From Lutibacter sp. HS1-25 (lineage in GTDB: Bacteria; Bacteroidota; Bacteroidia; Flavobacteriales; Flavobacteriaceae): a DNA stretch of 64,000 bases. Within the stretch, counting starts at the first letter, position 1. Every line of letters begins with the position of its first letter. The translations under genes were made by a program, and so were the position numbers. The notes below the pieces were generated by a model. It worked only from the letters and a program-made list of their open reading frames with translations. It was not told where the DNA came from and made no database searches. The stretch is from assembly GCF_004121075.1 (NCBI RefSeq), contig NZ_RHLN01000014.1:1-64000 (forward strand), given 5' to 3'. Below, one piece after another: positions 17,456-27,425 of the stretch.

Positions 17456-19882
17456 TTAACGTAAAGTTGCTCCAACATTTTTTTCAAATGTTTGTTGCAA
17501 TTTTTGCATTATTTTATCTATTTGAACATCGTTCAAGGTTTTGTTTTCATCTTGTAATAAAAAGCTAACCGCATACGATTTTTTACCATTTTCTAATTTA
17601 TCACCTTCATAAACATCAAACAAATCAACATCTTTTAATAAGTTTTTTTCTGCCTGAAAAGCCAAATTATAAATTTCGTTAAAAGTAACTTGCTCATCTA
17701 ACAACAAGGCGAAATCACGTTTTACAGAAGGAAATTTAGGTAATTCAGCAATTTTTATTTGTGATTTACCGCCTACTTTTAAAACATTTTCCCAATTAAA
17801 ATCGGCAAACAACACTTCTTGTTTAATACCAAATTCTTTTAAAATTGAACGTTTTACAACACCCAAATCAACCAATTTAATTTTGCCCAAACTCAATGTA
17901 ATTCCTTCAGAAAAAACATCATTTTTAGTTGGAGTTGTTTTTACATTTTGAATTCCCAATCGGTTTAACAAACTAACAACCGTTCCTTTTAAATAAAAGA
18001 AATCCGACGATTTTTGAGCAACATTCCAATTGTGTTTTGTTCTGTTTCCTGAAACAAATAAAGTTAAATGTTTTTGTTCGCTATAACCACTTTCAAATTT
18101 GTGATATGTTTTCCCAAATTCAAAAAGTTTTAAAGAACCGTTTTTTCTATTGATATTATAAATAACAGACTCTAAACCACTAAACAACAATGATTGGCGC
18201 ATGACACCTAGATCGTTGCTTAAAGGATTTAACATGGCTACATTTTGATCTTCATTTAACATTTCAGACAAAGAAACATAATCTGATTTTGTCAATGAAT
18301 TTGCCATAGTTTCATAAAAACCTTGAGAAACTAATTGGTTAGCAGCTACATTTTCAACCTTTACTATATCAAATTCTGAAAAAGAAATTGATGTGTTTAA
18401 TTTATGAGAAAATTCAACATTGTTATAACCATAAACTCTTAAAATTTCTTCAATTACATCAGCCTCACGAGTTACATCAACACGGTAAGAAGGAATGGTT
18501 AATCCTATTCCACTTTCTGTAACATTGTTAACTTTAATATCTAATGATGCTAAAATATTTTTAACAGTTTCTCTTGGAATTTCAGAACCAATTAAACGAT
18601 CCATTTTTTGAAACGATAAAAACACTTGAAAATCCTCAATTTTTGATGGATATAAATCTGTAATTTCTGAAGTTACTTTTCCACCTGCTACTTCTAAAAT
18701 TAAATTTGCAGCACGTTTTAAAGCATACTCTGTAATATTTGGATCTATTCCTCTTTCAAATCTAAAAGAAGCATCTGTATTTAAAGCATGACGTTTTGCT
18801 GTTTTTCTTACAGCAACAGGATTAAAATAAGCACTTTCTAAAAATATTGAAGTTGTATTGGCTGAAACACCTGAGTCTATTCCTCCAAAAACACCTGCAA
18901 TACACATTGGATCTTCATTGCCATTACAAATCATCAAATCTTCTTCGTGTAAACTACGTTCAACACCGTCTAAAGTTGTGAATTTTGTACCAGCTGGTAA
19001 TGTTTTAACAATAACTTTATTTCCTTTTACTTTTGAAGCGTCAAAAGCATGTAAAGGTTGCCCTAATTCATGTAAAACATAATTAGTAACATCAACTACA
19101 TTATTAATAGGACTTAAACCTATTGCTTTTAACCTGTTTTGTAACCAAGAAGGAGACTCTTTAACTGTTATATTTGAAATGGTTAAACCTGCATATCTAG
19201 GTGCTTTTTCAGCATCTTCAACAACAACATCAAACTTTAATGTTCTTTCATCAACATGAAAATCGCTAACTGAAGGTGAAATCAATTCTAAAGACACATT
19301 GTTTTGAATTAAACCAGCTCTTAAATCACGTGCAGTACCTAAGTGGCTCATTGCATCGGCTCTGTTTGGTGTTAAACCAATTTCAAAAACTTCATCTTTT
19401 TCAATATTAAAAACTTTTGAAACTGCGGTTCCGGCAACTAATTCATCATCTAAAATCATGATACCATCATGATTTGTTCCCAAACCAAGTTCGTCTTCGG
19501 CACAAATCATTCCAAAACTTTCTTCACCTCTAATTTTGCCTTTTTTAATAACAAAACTATTTCCCTTATCATCATATAAAGTTGTACCAATAGTAGCTAC
19601 AGGCACTGTTTGTCCAACAGCAACATTTGGCGCACCACAAACAATTTGTAAAATTTCAGTAGATCCAATATCAACTGTTGTAATCTTTAACTTATCTGCA
19701 TTTGGATGCTGAACGCAAGTTAAAACTTTACCAACAACAATTCCTTTTAAGCTTCCTTTAATAGACTCTACAGTTTCAATTCCTTCAACTTCTAGTCCTA
19801 AATCGGTCAGTAATTCTCCAATTTTTTCAGCTTCCCAATCAACCTTTAAAAATTGTTTCAACCAATTGTATGATATTTTCAT
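17456..19882 (-). CDS. pheT: Phenylalanine--tRNA ligase beta subunit
   Basis: The 808-residue beta subunit of the heterotetrameric PheRS, which charges tRNA-Phe. Domains in order: N-terminal MKISYNWLKQFL, a tRNA-binding OB fold at about 40-155, B3/B4 editing domain at about 205-380, B5 at about 400-475 and the C-terminal FDX-ACB anticodon-binding domain at about 715-808. Length is typical. pheS is not adjacent, as is common in this phylum. It has its own promoter box at 19906-19913 and terminator. Confidence 0.96.
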   Translation of the reverse strand: MKISYNWLKQFLKVDWEAEKIGELLTDLGLEVEGIETVESIKGSLKGIVVGKVLTCVQHPNADKLKITTVDIGSTEILQIVCGAPNVAVGQTVPVATIGTTLYDDKGNSFVIKKGKIRGEESFGMICAEDELGLGTNHDGIMILDDELVAGTAVSKVFNIEKDEVFEIGLTPNRADAMSHLGTARDLRAGLIQNNVSLELISPSVSDFHVDERTLKFDVVVEDAEKAPRYAGLTISNITVKESPSWLQNRLKAIGLSPINNVVDVTNYVLHELGQPLHAFDASKVKGNKVIVKTLPAGTKFTTLDGVERSLHEEDLMICNGNEDPMCIAGVFGGIDSGVSANTTSIFLESAYFNPVAVRKTAKRHALNTDASFRFERGIDPNITEYALKRAANLILEVAGGKVTSEITDLYPSKIEDFQVFLSFQKMDRLIGSEIPRETVKNILASLDIKVNNVTESGIGLTIPSYRVDVTREADVIEEILRVYGYNNVEFSHKLNTSISFSEFDIVKVENVAANQLVSQGFYETMANSLTKSDYVSLSEMLNEDQNVAMLNPLSNDLGVMRQSLLFSGLESVIYNINRKNGSLKLFEFGKTYHKFESGYSEQKHLTLFVSGNRTKHNWNVAQKSSDFFYLKGTVVSLLNRLGIQNVKTTPTKNDVFSEGITLSLGKIKLVDLGVVKRSILKEFGIKQEVLFADFNWENVLKVGGKSQIKIAELPKFPSVKRDFALLLDEQVTFNEIYNLAFQAEKNLLKDVDLFDVYEGDKLENGKKSYAVSFLLQDENKTLNDVQIDKIMQKLQQTFEKNVGATLR

Positions 19883-19905
19883 GTAGTTTTTATTTTAACA
19901 AGGTG

Positions 19906-19913
19906 CAAATATA
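19906..19913 (-). promoter_or_regulatory. -7 box (TATATTTG) of pheT
   Basis: Exact consensus on the minus strand, 23 bases before the pheT ATG. Confidence 0.65.
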
Positions 19914-20140
19914 AACAATACAACTTAAATGCTACCTAAGTTTAAACCTAAAAATTAGTCAACTCTAATGTTTAATAGTGAAATTAAATTCTTGTTTTTT
20001 ATATTTTTTTTATAGTTTTTTTAACATCTATATCGTTTTCGAAATTGTATAATTGTAAAACGAAAAAAGAAATAAAAAAACTTAAATTAAGTTTTAAAAA
20101 AATAGATTTTTTTTGATTGATTGTTATTCACTGGTTTTTG

Positions 20141-20193
20141 TGAAGTAAAATAAAAGTTGTTTTTTGTTCTTTACAACTTTTTATTTTACTTCA
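20141..20193. terminator. Long hairpin downstream of recG
   Basis: Arms tgaagtaaaataaaagttgt (20141-20160) and its complement (20173-20193) match over 20 bp with a single bulged base and a 12-base loop. It lies 14 bases past the recG stop. On the minus strand no good T-run follows, so it may act as an mRNA 3' stabiliser or a weak terminator. Confidence 0.55.
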
Positions 20194-20207
20194 TTTAAAC
20201 CTTTTTT

Positions 20208-22313
20208 TTAGCTTATATTTTGCCAAATAGTACTTTTTTTACTTATCTCTAGGTAAGCGGTTTTTATATATCTATTTTCTGGCAAACTTAACGACGGATC
20301 TTTTGTTAATAATTCAATTGCTAATATTCTGGCAGTTTTTAATATAACATTGTCTTTAATAATATCTGCAATTTTTAAATTTAACACGCCACTTTGCTGT
20401 GTACCCATTAAATTACCTGGACCGCGTAATTTCAAATCCACTTCTGCAATATAAAAACCATCGCTAGATTTTACCATGGTTTCCAATCTAATTTTAGCAT
20501 CGGCAGATAATTTAAAACTGGTCATTAAAATACAATAACTTTGCTCAGCGCCACGACCTACTCTACCTCGTAATTGATGTAATTGCGACAAGCCAAAACG
20601 CTCAGCACTTTCAATGACCATAACGCTGGCATTGGGTATGTTTACACCAACCTCAATAACGGTAGTTGCCACCATTATTTGAGTTTCGTTTTTAATAAAA
20701 CGTTGCATTTCGTACTCTTTATCTTCAGCCTTCATTTTACCATGTACAATACTAATTTGATATTTTGGTACAGGAAATTCACGTGAAATACTTTCGTAAC
20801 CATCCATCAAATCTTTATAATCCATTGCTTCAGACTCGTTGATTAACGGATAAACAATATAAACTTGTCTACCTTTAGCAATTTCATCTTTCAAAAATTT
20901 AAAAACAGACAAACGGTTAGAGTCGTATCTGTGCGCAGTAGCAATTTCTTTTCTTCCTGGCGGCAATTCATCAATTACAGAAATATCCAAATCGCCATAA
21001 GCGCTCATTGCCAAAGTACGTGGTATAGGTGTTGCTGTCATTACCAAAATATGTGGCGGTAAATCGTTTTTATGCCACATTTTAGATCGTTGTTCAACAC
21101 CAAATCTATGTTGTTCATCAATAATAGCAATGCCTAGATTTTTAAACTGAACTTTATCTTCAATCAAAGCATGTGTGCCAATTAAAATATGTAATTCACC
21201 CGATTCTAATTGCTGATGAATCAATTTTCGTTCTTTGGTTTTTACTGAACCTGTTAGCAATTTCACATTCAAATCCATTCCTACCAACAACTCTTTAATG
21301 GCATTAAAATGTTGTGTTGCCAAAATTTCGGTTGGCGCCATTAATGAAGCCTGAAAGCCATTATCTAAAGCTATCAAAATAGTTAACAATGCAACAATGG
21401 TTTTACCAGAACCCACATCACCTTGCAACAAACGGTTCATTTGGGCATTAGAACCAATGTCTTTTCTAATTTCTTTTAAAACCCTTTTTTGCGCATTTGT
21501 AAGATCAAATGGTAAATTATTTTTATAAAAATAATTGAAATAAGCACCTACTTTTTCAAAATTATAACCTTTGATTTTAGATTTTCTGATTAATTTTTTT
21601 CGAATTAATTGCAGCTGAATAAAAAATAATTCTTCAAATTTTAAGCGATTATGGGCTTTGGTTAACAAATCATGACTTTGCGGAAAATGAATATTTAGCA
21701 AGGCTTCACTTTTAGAGAGCAAGTGAAACTTTTGAATAATTTCATCCGATAAGGTTTCCGTAAATCTTCCTTCAACTTCTTCAAAAAGTGTTTGAATCAT
21801 TTTTGAAACAACCCTGTTTGTAATGCCTTTATTGGTTAATTTTTCGGTTGAAGGATAAACAGGTTGCATTGCTGTTCGAAGATTTTTTTTATAATCAACA
21901 AGCAATTCCATTTCGGGATGCGGCATAGAAAACAAACCGTTGAAATAGGTCAATTTTCCAAAAATAACATACGGTGTGTTTACCTTTAATGTGTCTTTAA
22001 TCCATTTTGCACCACGAAACCAAATCAATTCCATACTACCAGTCTCGTCAATAAAAGTAGCTACTAACCGACTCCCTTTTTTTTGGGCAACCGTTTTAAT
22101 ATGGGTAATTTTTCCAATAATTTGAATTTCAGCCGTATTTTGTTGCAACTGATTAATTTTAAAAAACTGGGTTCTGTCTATATATCTGTTCGGAAAAAAA
22201 TGCAACAAATCATTGAACGTGAAAATCCCCAATTCAGATTTCAACAAATCTGCTCTGCTAGGTCCTACGCCTTTTAAATATGATATAGAAGTGTTTAAAG
22301 TTGCTACCGACAT
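20208..22313 (-). CDS. recG: ATP-dependent DNA helicase RecG
   Basis: Branch-migrating helicase that processes stalled forks and Holliday junctions. The 701-residue protein has an N-terminal wedge/OB region (about 55-160), Walker A GDVGSGKT near 300, the DEQH box IIDEQHRFGVEQR near 400, TATPIPRTLAM, and the C-terminal helicase motifs ERFGLSQLHQLRGRVGRG. The longer frame begins with a TTG two codons upstream at 22319; the ATG at 22313 is the simpler start. It is divergent from the rsmB-like gene. Confidence 0.95.
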   Translation of the reverse strand: MSVATLNTSISYLKGVGPSRADLLKSELGIFTFNDLLHFFPNRYIDRTQFFKINQLQQNTAEIQIIGKITHIKTVAQKKGSRLVATFIDETGSMELIWFRGAKWIKDTLKVNTPYVIFGKLTYFNGLFSMPHPEMELLVDYKKNLRTAMQPVYPSTEKLTNKGITNRVVSKMIQTLFEEVEGRFTETLSDEIIQKFHLLSKSEALLNIHFPQSHDLLTKAHNRLKFEELFFIQLQLIRKKLIRKSKIKGYNFEKVGAYFNYFYKNNLPFDLTNAQKRVLKEIRKDIGSNAQMNRLLQGDVGSGKTIVALLTILIALDNGFQASLMAPTEILATQHFNAIKELLVGMDLNVKLLTGSVKTKERKLIHQQLESGELHILIGTHALIEDKVQFKNLGIAIIDEQHRFGVEQRSKMWHKNDLPPHILVMTATPIPRTLAMSAYGDLDISVIDELPPGRKEIATAHRYDSNRLSVFKFLKDEIAKGRQVYIVYPLINESEAMDYKDLMDGYESISREFPVPKYQISIVHGKMKAEDKEYEMQRFIKNETQIMVATTVIEVGVNIPNASVMVIESAERFGLSQLHQLRGRVGRGAEQSYCILMTSFKLSADAKIRLETMVKSSDGFYIAEVDLKLRGPGNLMGTQQSGVLNLKIADIIKDNVILKTARILAIELLTKDPSLSLPENRYIKTAYLEISKKSTIWQNIS

Positions 22314-22387
22314 TGACAAAATACAAAGTACGAAGGTAATAATTCAAAGAGCAATAAACAATTACATTTTTAAATGAACAAAATGCG

Positions 22388-22395
22388 TATCTTTG
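22388..22395 (+). promoter_or_regulatory. -7 box (TATCTTTG) of the rsmB-like gene
   Basis: Exact consensus 18 bases before the ATG at 22414. It includes the TTG that could otherwise be taken as an upstream start at 22393. Confidence 0.65.
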
Positions 22396-22413
22396 CCACC
22401 ACAATTTTTTAAT

Positions 22414-23622
22414 ATGAGATTACACAGAAACCTAGTATTTACAGTTATTGACTCCATAAAACTTGTTTTTAATGAAGGGGAATATGCCGATAAAGTCGTT
22501 CAAAAAGCATTAAAACGTGATGCCCGTTGGGGAGCAAGAGACCGTAAATTTGTTGCCGAAACAATTTATGAAATGGTACGTTGGAAACGTTTGTACAACG
22601 AAATTGCTGGAACTAAATATCATTACACTACTGAAAATGTTTGGAAAAACTTTGCTGTTTTCGCCATTTTAAAAGGTTATAAATTACCAGATTGGAACCA
22701 ATTACAAGATGTTCCTGAAAGACGAATTAAAGGTAAATTTGACGAATTACAAAGTCAACGTGTTTTTAAAGAATCTATTCCAGATTGGTTAGATGAATTG
22801 GGTGTAAAAGAATTAGGTGAAAAGCATTGGAGTAAAGAAATTGAGGCTTTAAATATGCAAGCTGAAGTTATTTTAAGAACCAACACACTTAGAACCAATA
22901 AAGTGTCATTAAAAAACAAATTGGCTGAAGAAGGCATTGAAACTACTTTTATTGAAGGTTATCCAGATGCATTGCGCTTAATTGAACGTGCAAATGTATT
23001 TACTACGGCTTGTTTTAAAGATGGTTTGTTTGAAGTGCAAGATGCTTCATCTCAATTAGTTGCAGCCTATTTAGACGTTCAACCAGGTATGCGTGTTATT
23101 GATACATGTGCTGGTGCTGGTGGAAAAACATTACACTTGGCAGCTTTAATGGAAAACAAAGGTCAGATTATTGCTACAGATATTTACGAAAGTAAATTGA
23201 AAAAATTAAAAATCAGAACTCGTAGAGCTGGTGTTTTTAATGTTACAACCAAAGAAATTGATTCTTTAAAAGTAATTAAAAAAATGAAAGGAACTGCAGA
23301 TCGCGTTTTAATTGATGCGCCTTGTAGTGGTATTGGTGTTTTAAGAAGAAATCCTGATAGCAAGTGGAAATTACAACCTGAATTTGTTGAAAATATAATT
23401 AAAACACAGGCCGAAATTTTAGAAAACTACTCGCAATTGGTTAAAGTTGGTGGAAAAATGGTCTATGCAACTTGTTCTATTTTACCTTCGGAAAACGAAA
23501 AACAAGTAAAACATTTCTTAAAAAACAACGAAAATTGGATAATTACTAAAGACCATAAAGTATCTCCTTTTAAAACAGGTTACGACGGTTTTTATATGGC
23601 TTTACTTGAAAGAAAAAGTTAA
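22414..23622 (+). CDS. RsmB/NOP-family rRNA (cytosine-C5) methyltransferase
   Basis: SAM-dependent RNA m5C methyltransferase of 402 residues. The N-terminal NusB-like part spans about 1-140. The SAM loop DTCAGAGGKTLHLA, the PC motif DAPCSGIGVLRRNPD and the TC motif ATCSILPSENE with its catalytic Cys are all present. E. coli RsmB methylates C967 of 16S rRNA; which base is modified here is unknown. A TTG at 22393 lies within the promoter box, so the ATG at 22414 is chosen. Confidence 0.92.
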   Translation: MRLHRNLVFTVIDSIKLVFNEGEYADKVVQKALKRDARWGARDRKFVAETIYEMVRWKRLYNEIAGTKYHYTTENVWKNFAVFAILKGYKLPDWNQLQDVPERRIKGKFDELQSQRVFKESIPDWLDELGVKELGEKHWSKEIEALNMQAEVILRTNTLRTNKVSLKNKLAEEGIETTFIEGYPDALRLIERANVFTTACFKDGLFEVQDASSQLVAAYLDVQPGMRVIDTCAGAGGKTLHLAALMENKGQIIATDIYESKLKKLKIRTRRAGVFNVTTKEIDSLKVIKKMKGTADRVLIDAPCSGIGVLRRNPDSKWKLQPEFVENIIKTQAEILENYSQLVKVGGKMVYATCSILPSENEKQVKHFLKNNENWIITKDHKVSPFKTGYDGFYMALLERKS

Positions 23623-23724
23623 ATTAACCTAGATTTAATACAAGTCAGTTCTAATTAATGTTAAATTAATACTTAAAACTAGTTTTTTCATAAATTCGTG
23701 CTTTAAAAATTTAAACACATTTTT

Positions 23725-25800
23725 ATGAAAAAACTTTTACTTTTATGTTACTTAATTTCATTAACAACTTACGGTCAAATTCCGAGTGGTTATTATGATA
23801 GTGCAACAGGAACAGGCTATACCCTAAAATCACAATTAAATTCCATCATTTCAAATGGTCATATAGACAATGGCTATACAGCATTATATACAGGTTACCA
23901 AACCACAGATAATGATAGCTATTATGAAAATGATGGTACTGTTTTAGACATGTATTCTGAAAATCCTTTAGGAAATGATCCTTACAACTACAATCATGGC
24001 TCAAATAATTGTGGTAATTACAGTTCTGAAAGTGATTGTTACAATAGAGAACATTTATTTCCTCAAGGTATTTTTGGAAGTGCTTCACCTATGAAAAACG
24101 ACATTCATCATGTGGTTCCTTCAGATGGTAAAGTAAACGGACAAAGAAATAATTACCCTTTTGGAGAAGTTACAAACCCAACTTGGACTTCTTTAAATGG
24201 CTCTAAATTAGGAGCTAATTCAACTCTAGGATATAACGGTACTGTATTTGAGCCAATTGATGAATTTAAAGGAGATATAGCTCGTTGTTTGTTATATTTT
24301 GCAACTCGTTATGAAACTCAAATTGATAGTTGGTCGCACGATATGATTAATGGTACTAAAGATCAAGTTTACGAAGATTGGTTTATTACTTTATTGGTAA
24401 AATGGCATACTAACGACCCTGTTAGCACACGTGAAATTGACCGAAATAATGCTGCGTACGCTTACCAAGGAAATAGAAACCCATATATAGATCATCCTGA
24501 ATATGTAAATGTTATTTGGAGTGCTTTTACAACAACTCCAGATACCGAAAAACCTTCAACTCCAACAAATTTAGTTGCTTCAAACATTACAAATACCACT
24601 GTAGACTTAGCTTGGACTGCTTCAACCGACAATATCGGTGTTACAAAATATGAAATTTTTGTTGATGGTAATTTATACACAACCTCAACAACAAACACAA
24701 AAACAGTAACTGGTTTAACTAAAAATACAGCATACAATTTTACTGTTTACGCTAAAGATGCAGCTGGAAATATTTCAACAGTAAGCAATACAGAAACGGC
24801 TACAACTGATAATTTTATTGATACAGAGAAACCTTCAACAATTACTGATTTAATTGCTTCAAATATATCAAGCTCATCTGTTGATTTAACTTGGACAACA
24901 TCAACAGATAATGTAGAAGTAACTTTTTATGAAGTTTTTAAAAATGGCTTATTTTTAGAATCTATTAATACAAATTCTTATACAGCTACTAATTTAACAC
25001 CTGAAACTACTTATACCTTTACGGTTTATGCAAAAGACGCTGCTAATAATACTTCAGTTGTTAGTAATACAGAAACAACTACAACTTTAGCTGCTAGTTC
25101 ATTTTGTGGCACTGAAACTTTTACCAATGCAACTAACACCCCTACAGGTAGTTATGGAGATGGGTCATTTATTGGGGATAACGCTATAACCTGGACTTAC
25201 ACACATGCTAGAGCTAATGATGGGTTTGTAATAGATGGAACGGGTATTATGTTAAGAAGACAAACAAGCAACAGTAAAGTTGTATCTTCTACAATTTCTG
25301 GTGGAATTGGAGATTTTACGTGTAGTTTAAAGAAAGCTTTTACAGGTGGTGGAGACAGACAGGTTGAATTATTAATTAATGATATTTCAAAAGGAACATC
25401 AATTGCTTGGGACAATACAGATACGCAAACTTTTACCGTTAGCGGAATAAATATCTCTGGAAATGTGAAAATTGAAATTAGAAATATTACCGAAAAACAA
25501 TTAATTGTAGATGATATTACTTGGACTTGTTACAACACACTTTCAAATGAAGATTTAGAACAAAATCTATTCAATGTTTATCCTAATCCTTCAAAAAACA
25601 ATACTATAACCATAAGTTTATCTAATAACAATATAACTTCTATACAATTATATGCTATTACTGGTCAGCTTATAAAAAGTATAAAAAATCCCTCATCAAA
25701 AGATCATAAAGTGATGATTGATTACATTCCAACTGGGGTTTATCTATTAAAAGTAAAAAGCAATGAAGCTGTTGCTACAAAAAGAATTATTATAGAATAG
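23725..25800 (+). CDS. Secreted endonuclease I with two Fn3 domains and T9SS tail
   Basis: A 691-residue extracellular nuclease. Residues 1-17 are a signal peptide (ending TTYGQ). The endonuclease I domain (about 20-265) has NREHLFPQG and DIHHVVPSDGKVNGQRNNYPFG, the family's metal and catalytic His region. Two fibronectin type III repeats follow at about 275-360 and 368-455, with closely similar wording (LVASNITNTTVDLAWTAS and LIASNISSSSVDLTWTTS). A further beta domain covers about 460-600. The C-terminus (VYPNPS ... GVYLLKVKS) is a type IX secretion sorting domain. It probably degrades environmental DNA for nutrients. Confidence 0.93.
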   Translation: MKKLLLLCYLISLTTYGQIPSGYYDSATGTGYTLKSQLNSIISNGHIDNGYTALYTGYQTTDNDSYYENDGTVLDMYSENPLGNDPYNYNHGSNNCGNYSSESDCYNREHLFPQGIFGSASPMKNDIHHVVPSDGKVNGQRNNYPFGEVTNPTWTSLNGSKLGANSTLGYNGTVFEPIDEFKGDIARCLLYFATRYETQIDSWSHDMINGTKDQVYEDWFITLLVKWHTNDPVSTREIDRNNAAYAYQGNRNPYIDHPEYVNVIWSAFTTTPDTEKPSTPTNLVASNITNTTVDLAWTASTDNIGVTKYEIFVDGNLYTTSTTNTKTVTGLTKNTAYNFTVYAKDAAGNISTVSNTETATTDNFIDTEKPSTITDLIASNISSSSVDLTWTTSTDNVEVTFYEVFKNGLFLESINTNSYTATNLTPETTYTFTVYAKDAANNTSVVSNTETTTTLAASSFCGTETFTNATNTPTGSYGDGSFIGDNAITWTYTHARANDGFVIDGTGIMLRRQTSNSKVVSSTISGGIGDFTCSLKKAFTGGGDRQVELLINDISKGTSIAWDNTDTQTFTVSGINISGNVKIEIRNITEKQLIVDDITWTCYNTLSNEDLEQNLFNVYPNPSKNNTITISLSNNNITSIQLYAITGQLIKSIKNPSSKDHKVMIDYIPTGVYLLKVKSNEAVATKRIIIE

Positions 25801-25828
25801 TATATTTTTAGCTATTTTAAATAAGTAA

Positions 25829-25866
25829 AGGCTGTATAAAAAGTAAACTTTTTATACAGCCTCTTA
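25829..25866. terminator. Bidirectional terminator between endonuclease and DUF2461 genes
   Basis: Perfect stem aggctgtataaaaag / ctttttatacagcct with a 4-base loop between two convergent genes, with A/T-rich flanks on both sides. Confidence 0.85.
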
Positions 25867-25868
25867 TT

Positions 25869-26543
25869 TTATGCTATAATTGAAACACCATTTAAATCGG
25901 TTGTTAGCACATCACTCATATAATCAAAATAAGGACGCATTGCTTTGTATGAATTTGTAACTTCTTCTAAAAAATTAGGACTTAAGATTTCCTCATCCGT
26001 AAAATTACGAATTACAATAAATTGTTTCATTCGTATCAAATCCATATCAGGATGTTCTTTATCAAAGCCACGTGGTGCAGTTTTTAAAGCATCACCTTTT
26101 AAAGTTCCAAAATACTTTACAAATGTTGGATTGGTGATTATTTGTCGTATTTCAGAAGCATCCATTTCAAATTCTTTTCTAATTCGCAATAAATCTTCTT
26201 TATTTGGTTCCCAAAAACCACCAGCTAAAAAACTTTCTCCTGGTCTAATTCGCAAATAATAACCGCCCCTTAACTTATTGGTAGCTCTTGAAAAACTTCC
26301 TGCAAAATGAGGTTTGTAAGGTGTTTTGTCTAAAGAAAAACGCACATCACGATAAATGCGAAACAATTTAAATTGATCAATATCATCATGCAACTTTAAC
26401 TGTTCTAAAATGGCATTGTAAAACTCTTTGGCCTTCTTTTGCTCTTTTTGAAATTCGGTTTTATGATCGTTAAACCAATCTCGATTGTTATTTTCTTTTA
26501 AAGAAGAAAGGAAATCGAGTGTGGTTTTTGATATTGAAGCCAT
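25869..26543 (-). CDS. DUF2461 (TIGR02453) family protein
   Basis: A soluble 224-residue protein of the DUF2461 family, whose function is unknown. The hallmarks are the NNNRDWFNDHKTEF start, FRIYRDVRFSLDKTPYKPH near 62-80, GGYYLRIRPGESFLAGGFWEP and the late TAPRGFDKEHPD. Length is standard. It is convergent with the endonuclease gene and separated from the his operon end by a repeat-filled spacer. Confidence 0.88.
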   Translation of the reverse strand: MASISKTTLDFLSSLKENNNRDWFNDHKTEFQKEQKKAKEFYNAILEQLKLHDDIDQFKLFRIYRDVRFSLDKTPYKPHFAGSFSRATNKLRGGYYLRIRPGESFLAGGFWEPNKEDLLRIRKEFEMDASEIRQIITNPTFVKYFGTLKGDALKTAPRGFDKEHPDMDLIRMKQFIVIRNFTDEEILSPNFLEEVTNSYKAMRPYFDYMSDVLTTDLNGVSIIA

Positions 26544-26550
26544 GTTGAAT

Positions 26551-26730
26551 GTTAGATTTTAAAGTTTAGAAATTAGAAGTTAAATATACGATATTAATTA
26601 AAATTAGTAACTAGCTTTCAAATTATACATTTTCTATCAATTATGGCTTCGACTTCGCTCAGCCACCATTAAACGTCCGATTTTAAACTTTAGAAGTTAG
26701 AAATACAATATTAGAAGTTAATTCTAAAAA
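26551..26730. repeat. Repeat-filled spacer downstream of the his operon
   Basis: The spacer between hisIE and the DUF2461 gene has several copies of the short word ttagaagtta (about 26574, 26691, 26711) and gttagattttaaagttta, one dispersed TTCGACTTCGCTCAGCCACCA copy at 26645-26668, and a doubled attcgtaattcgtaa near 26730. The same words recur in the spacers between the his genes. Confidence 0.7.
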
Positions 26731-26745
26731 TTCGTAATTCGTAAT

Positions 26746-27345
26746 TTATTTATGTCTTCCTTGCAAAACAGCTACAATATCTTTTAAAGTATAACCTTTA
26801 GCTTGTAGTAAAATTAAGTAATGAAACAACAAATCTGCTCCTTCATTTAAAAATAACGCTTCATTATCATCTTTTGCTTCAATAACAATTTCAACAGCCT
26901 CTTCACCTACTTTTTGAGCAATTTTATTGATACCTGCTTCAAACAAAGAAGCTACATAACTCTTTTTTGAATTGGCATCTTCTCTCCTACTTTTTATTAC
27001 ATCTTCTAATTCTGATAAAAATCCAAAAGACTGCTCGTTTGTTTCTTCCCAACAAGTATCTGTTCCTTTGTGGCAAGTTGGTCCAACAGGATTTACTTTA
27101 ATCAACAAAGTATCTTGATCACAATCGTTTTTTATAGAAACCAAATTTAAAAAGTTTCCACTTTCTTCACCTTTGGTCCACAATCTGTTTTTTGTTCGAC
27201 TATAAAAAGTCACTTTACCCGTTTCAATAGTTTTGGCATAAGCTTCTTGATTCATATACCCAAGCATTAACACTTTTTTTGTTATTGCATCTTGAATAAT
27301 TGCCGGTACTAAACCATCGTTGTTTTTATTAAAATCTATATTCAT
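26746..27345 (-). CDS. hisI: Bifunctional phosphoribosyl-AMP cyclohydrolase / phosphoribosyl-ATP pyrophosphatase
   Basis: Carries out steps two and three of histidine synthesis. The 199-residue HisIE fusion has the cyclohydrolase part at 1-105 with the zinc/metal site DCDQDTLLIKVNPVGPTCHKG, and the pyrophosphatase part at about 110-199 with EEAVEIVIEAKD and EGADLLFHYLILL. It is the last gene of the his operon. Confidence 0.96.
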   Translation of the reverse strand: MNIDFNKNNDGLVPAIIQDAITKKVLMLGYMNQEAYAKTIETGKVTFYSRTKNRLWTKGEESGNFLNLVSIKNDCDQDTLLIKVNPVGPTCHKGTDTCWEETNEQSFGFLSELEDVIKSRREDANSKKSYVASLFEAGINKIAQKVGEEAVEIVIEAKDDNEALFLNEGADLLFHYLILLQAKGYTLKDIVAVLQGRHK

Positions 27346-27360
27346 AATTGTATGTTTTAT

Positions 27361-27424
27361 GGTGATTGAGCTTAGTCGAAATCACAATTTATAGTTGTTT
27401 CTGATTTGCTCAACTACCAGTAAA
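27361..27424. repeat. Repeat between hisF and hisIE
   Basis: Contains gtgattgagcttagtcgaaa (27362-27381), a diverged inverted copy of the TTCGACTnnGCTCA repeat with its own gtgatt/aatcac ends, and gctcaactaccagt at 27410-27423, which resembles the end of the other copies. Confidence 0.6.
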
Positions 27425-27425
27425 A

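Larger units (their letters stand above)
19883..20207. other. 325-base intergenic region, recG to pheT
   Basis: It holds the pheT -7 box (19906-19913) and a long hairpin (20141-20193) near the recG stop. The rest is very AT-rich with homopolymer runs and shows no ORF or other signal. Confidence 0.6.

Noticed and set aside
24492-24737. Minus-strand open frame inside the endonuclease gene
   Set aside because: It mirrors the Fn3-coding stretch, low-complexity composition, no start context; shadow frame.
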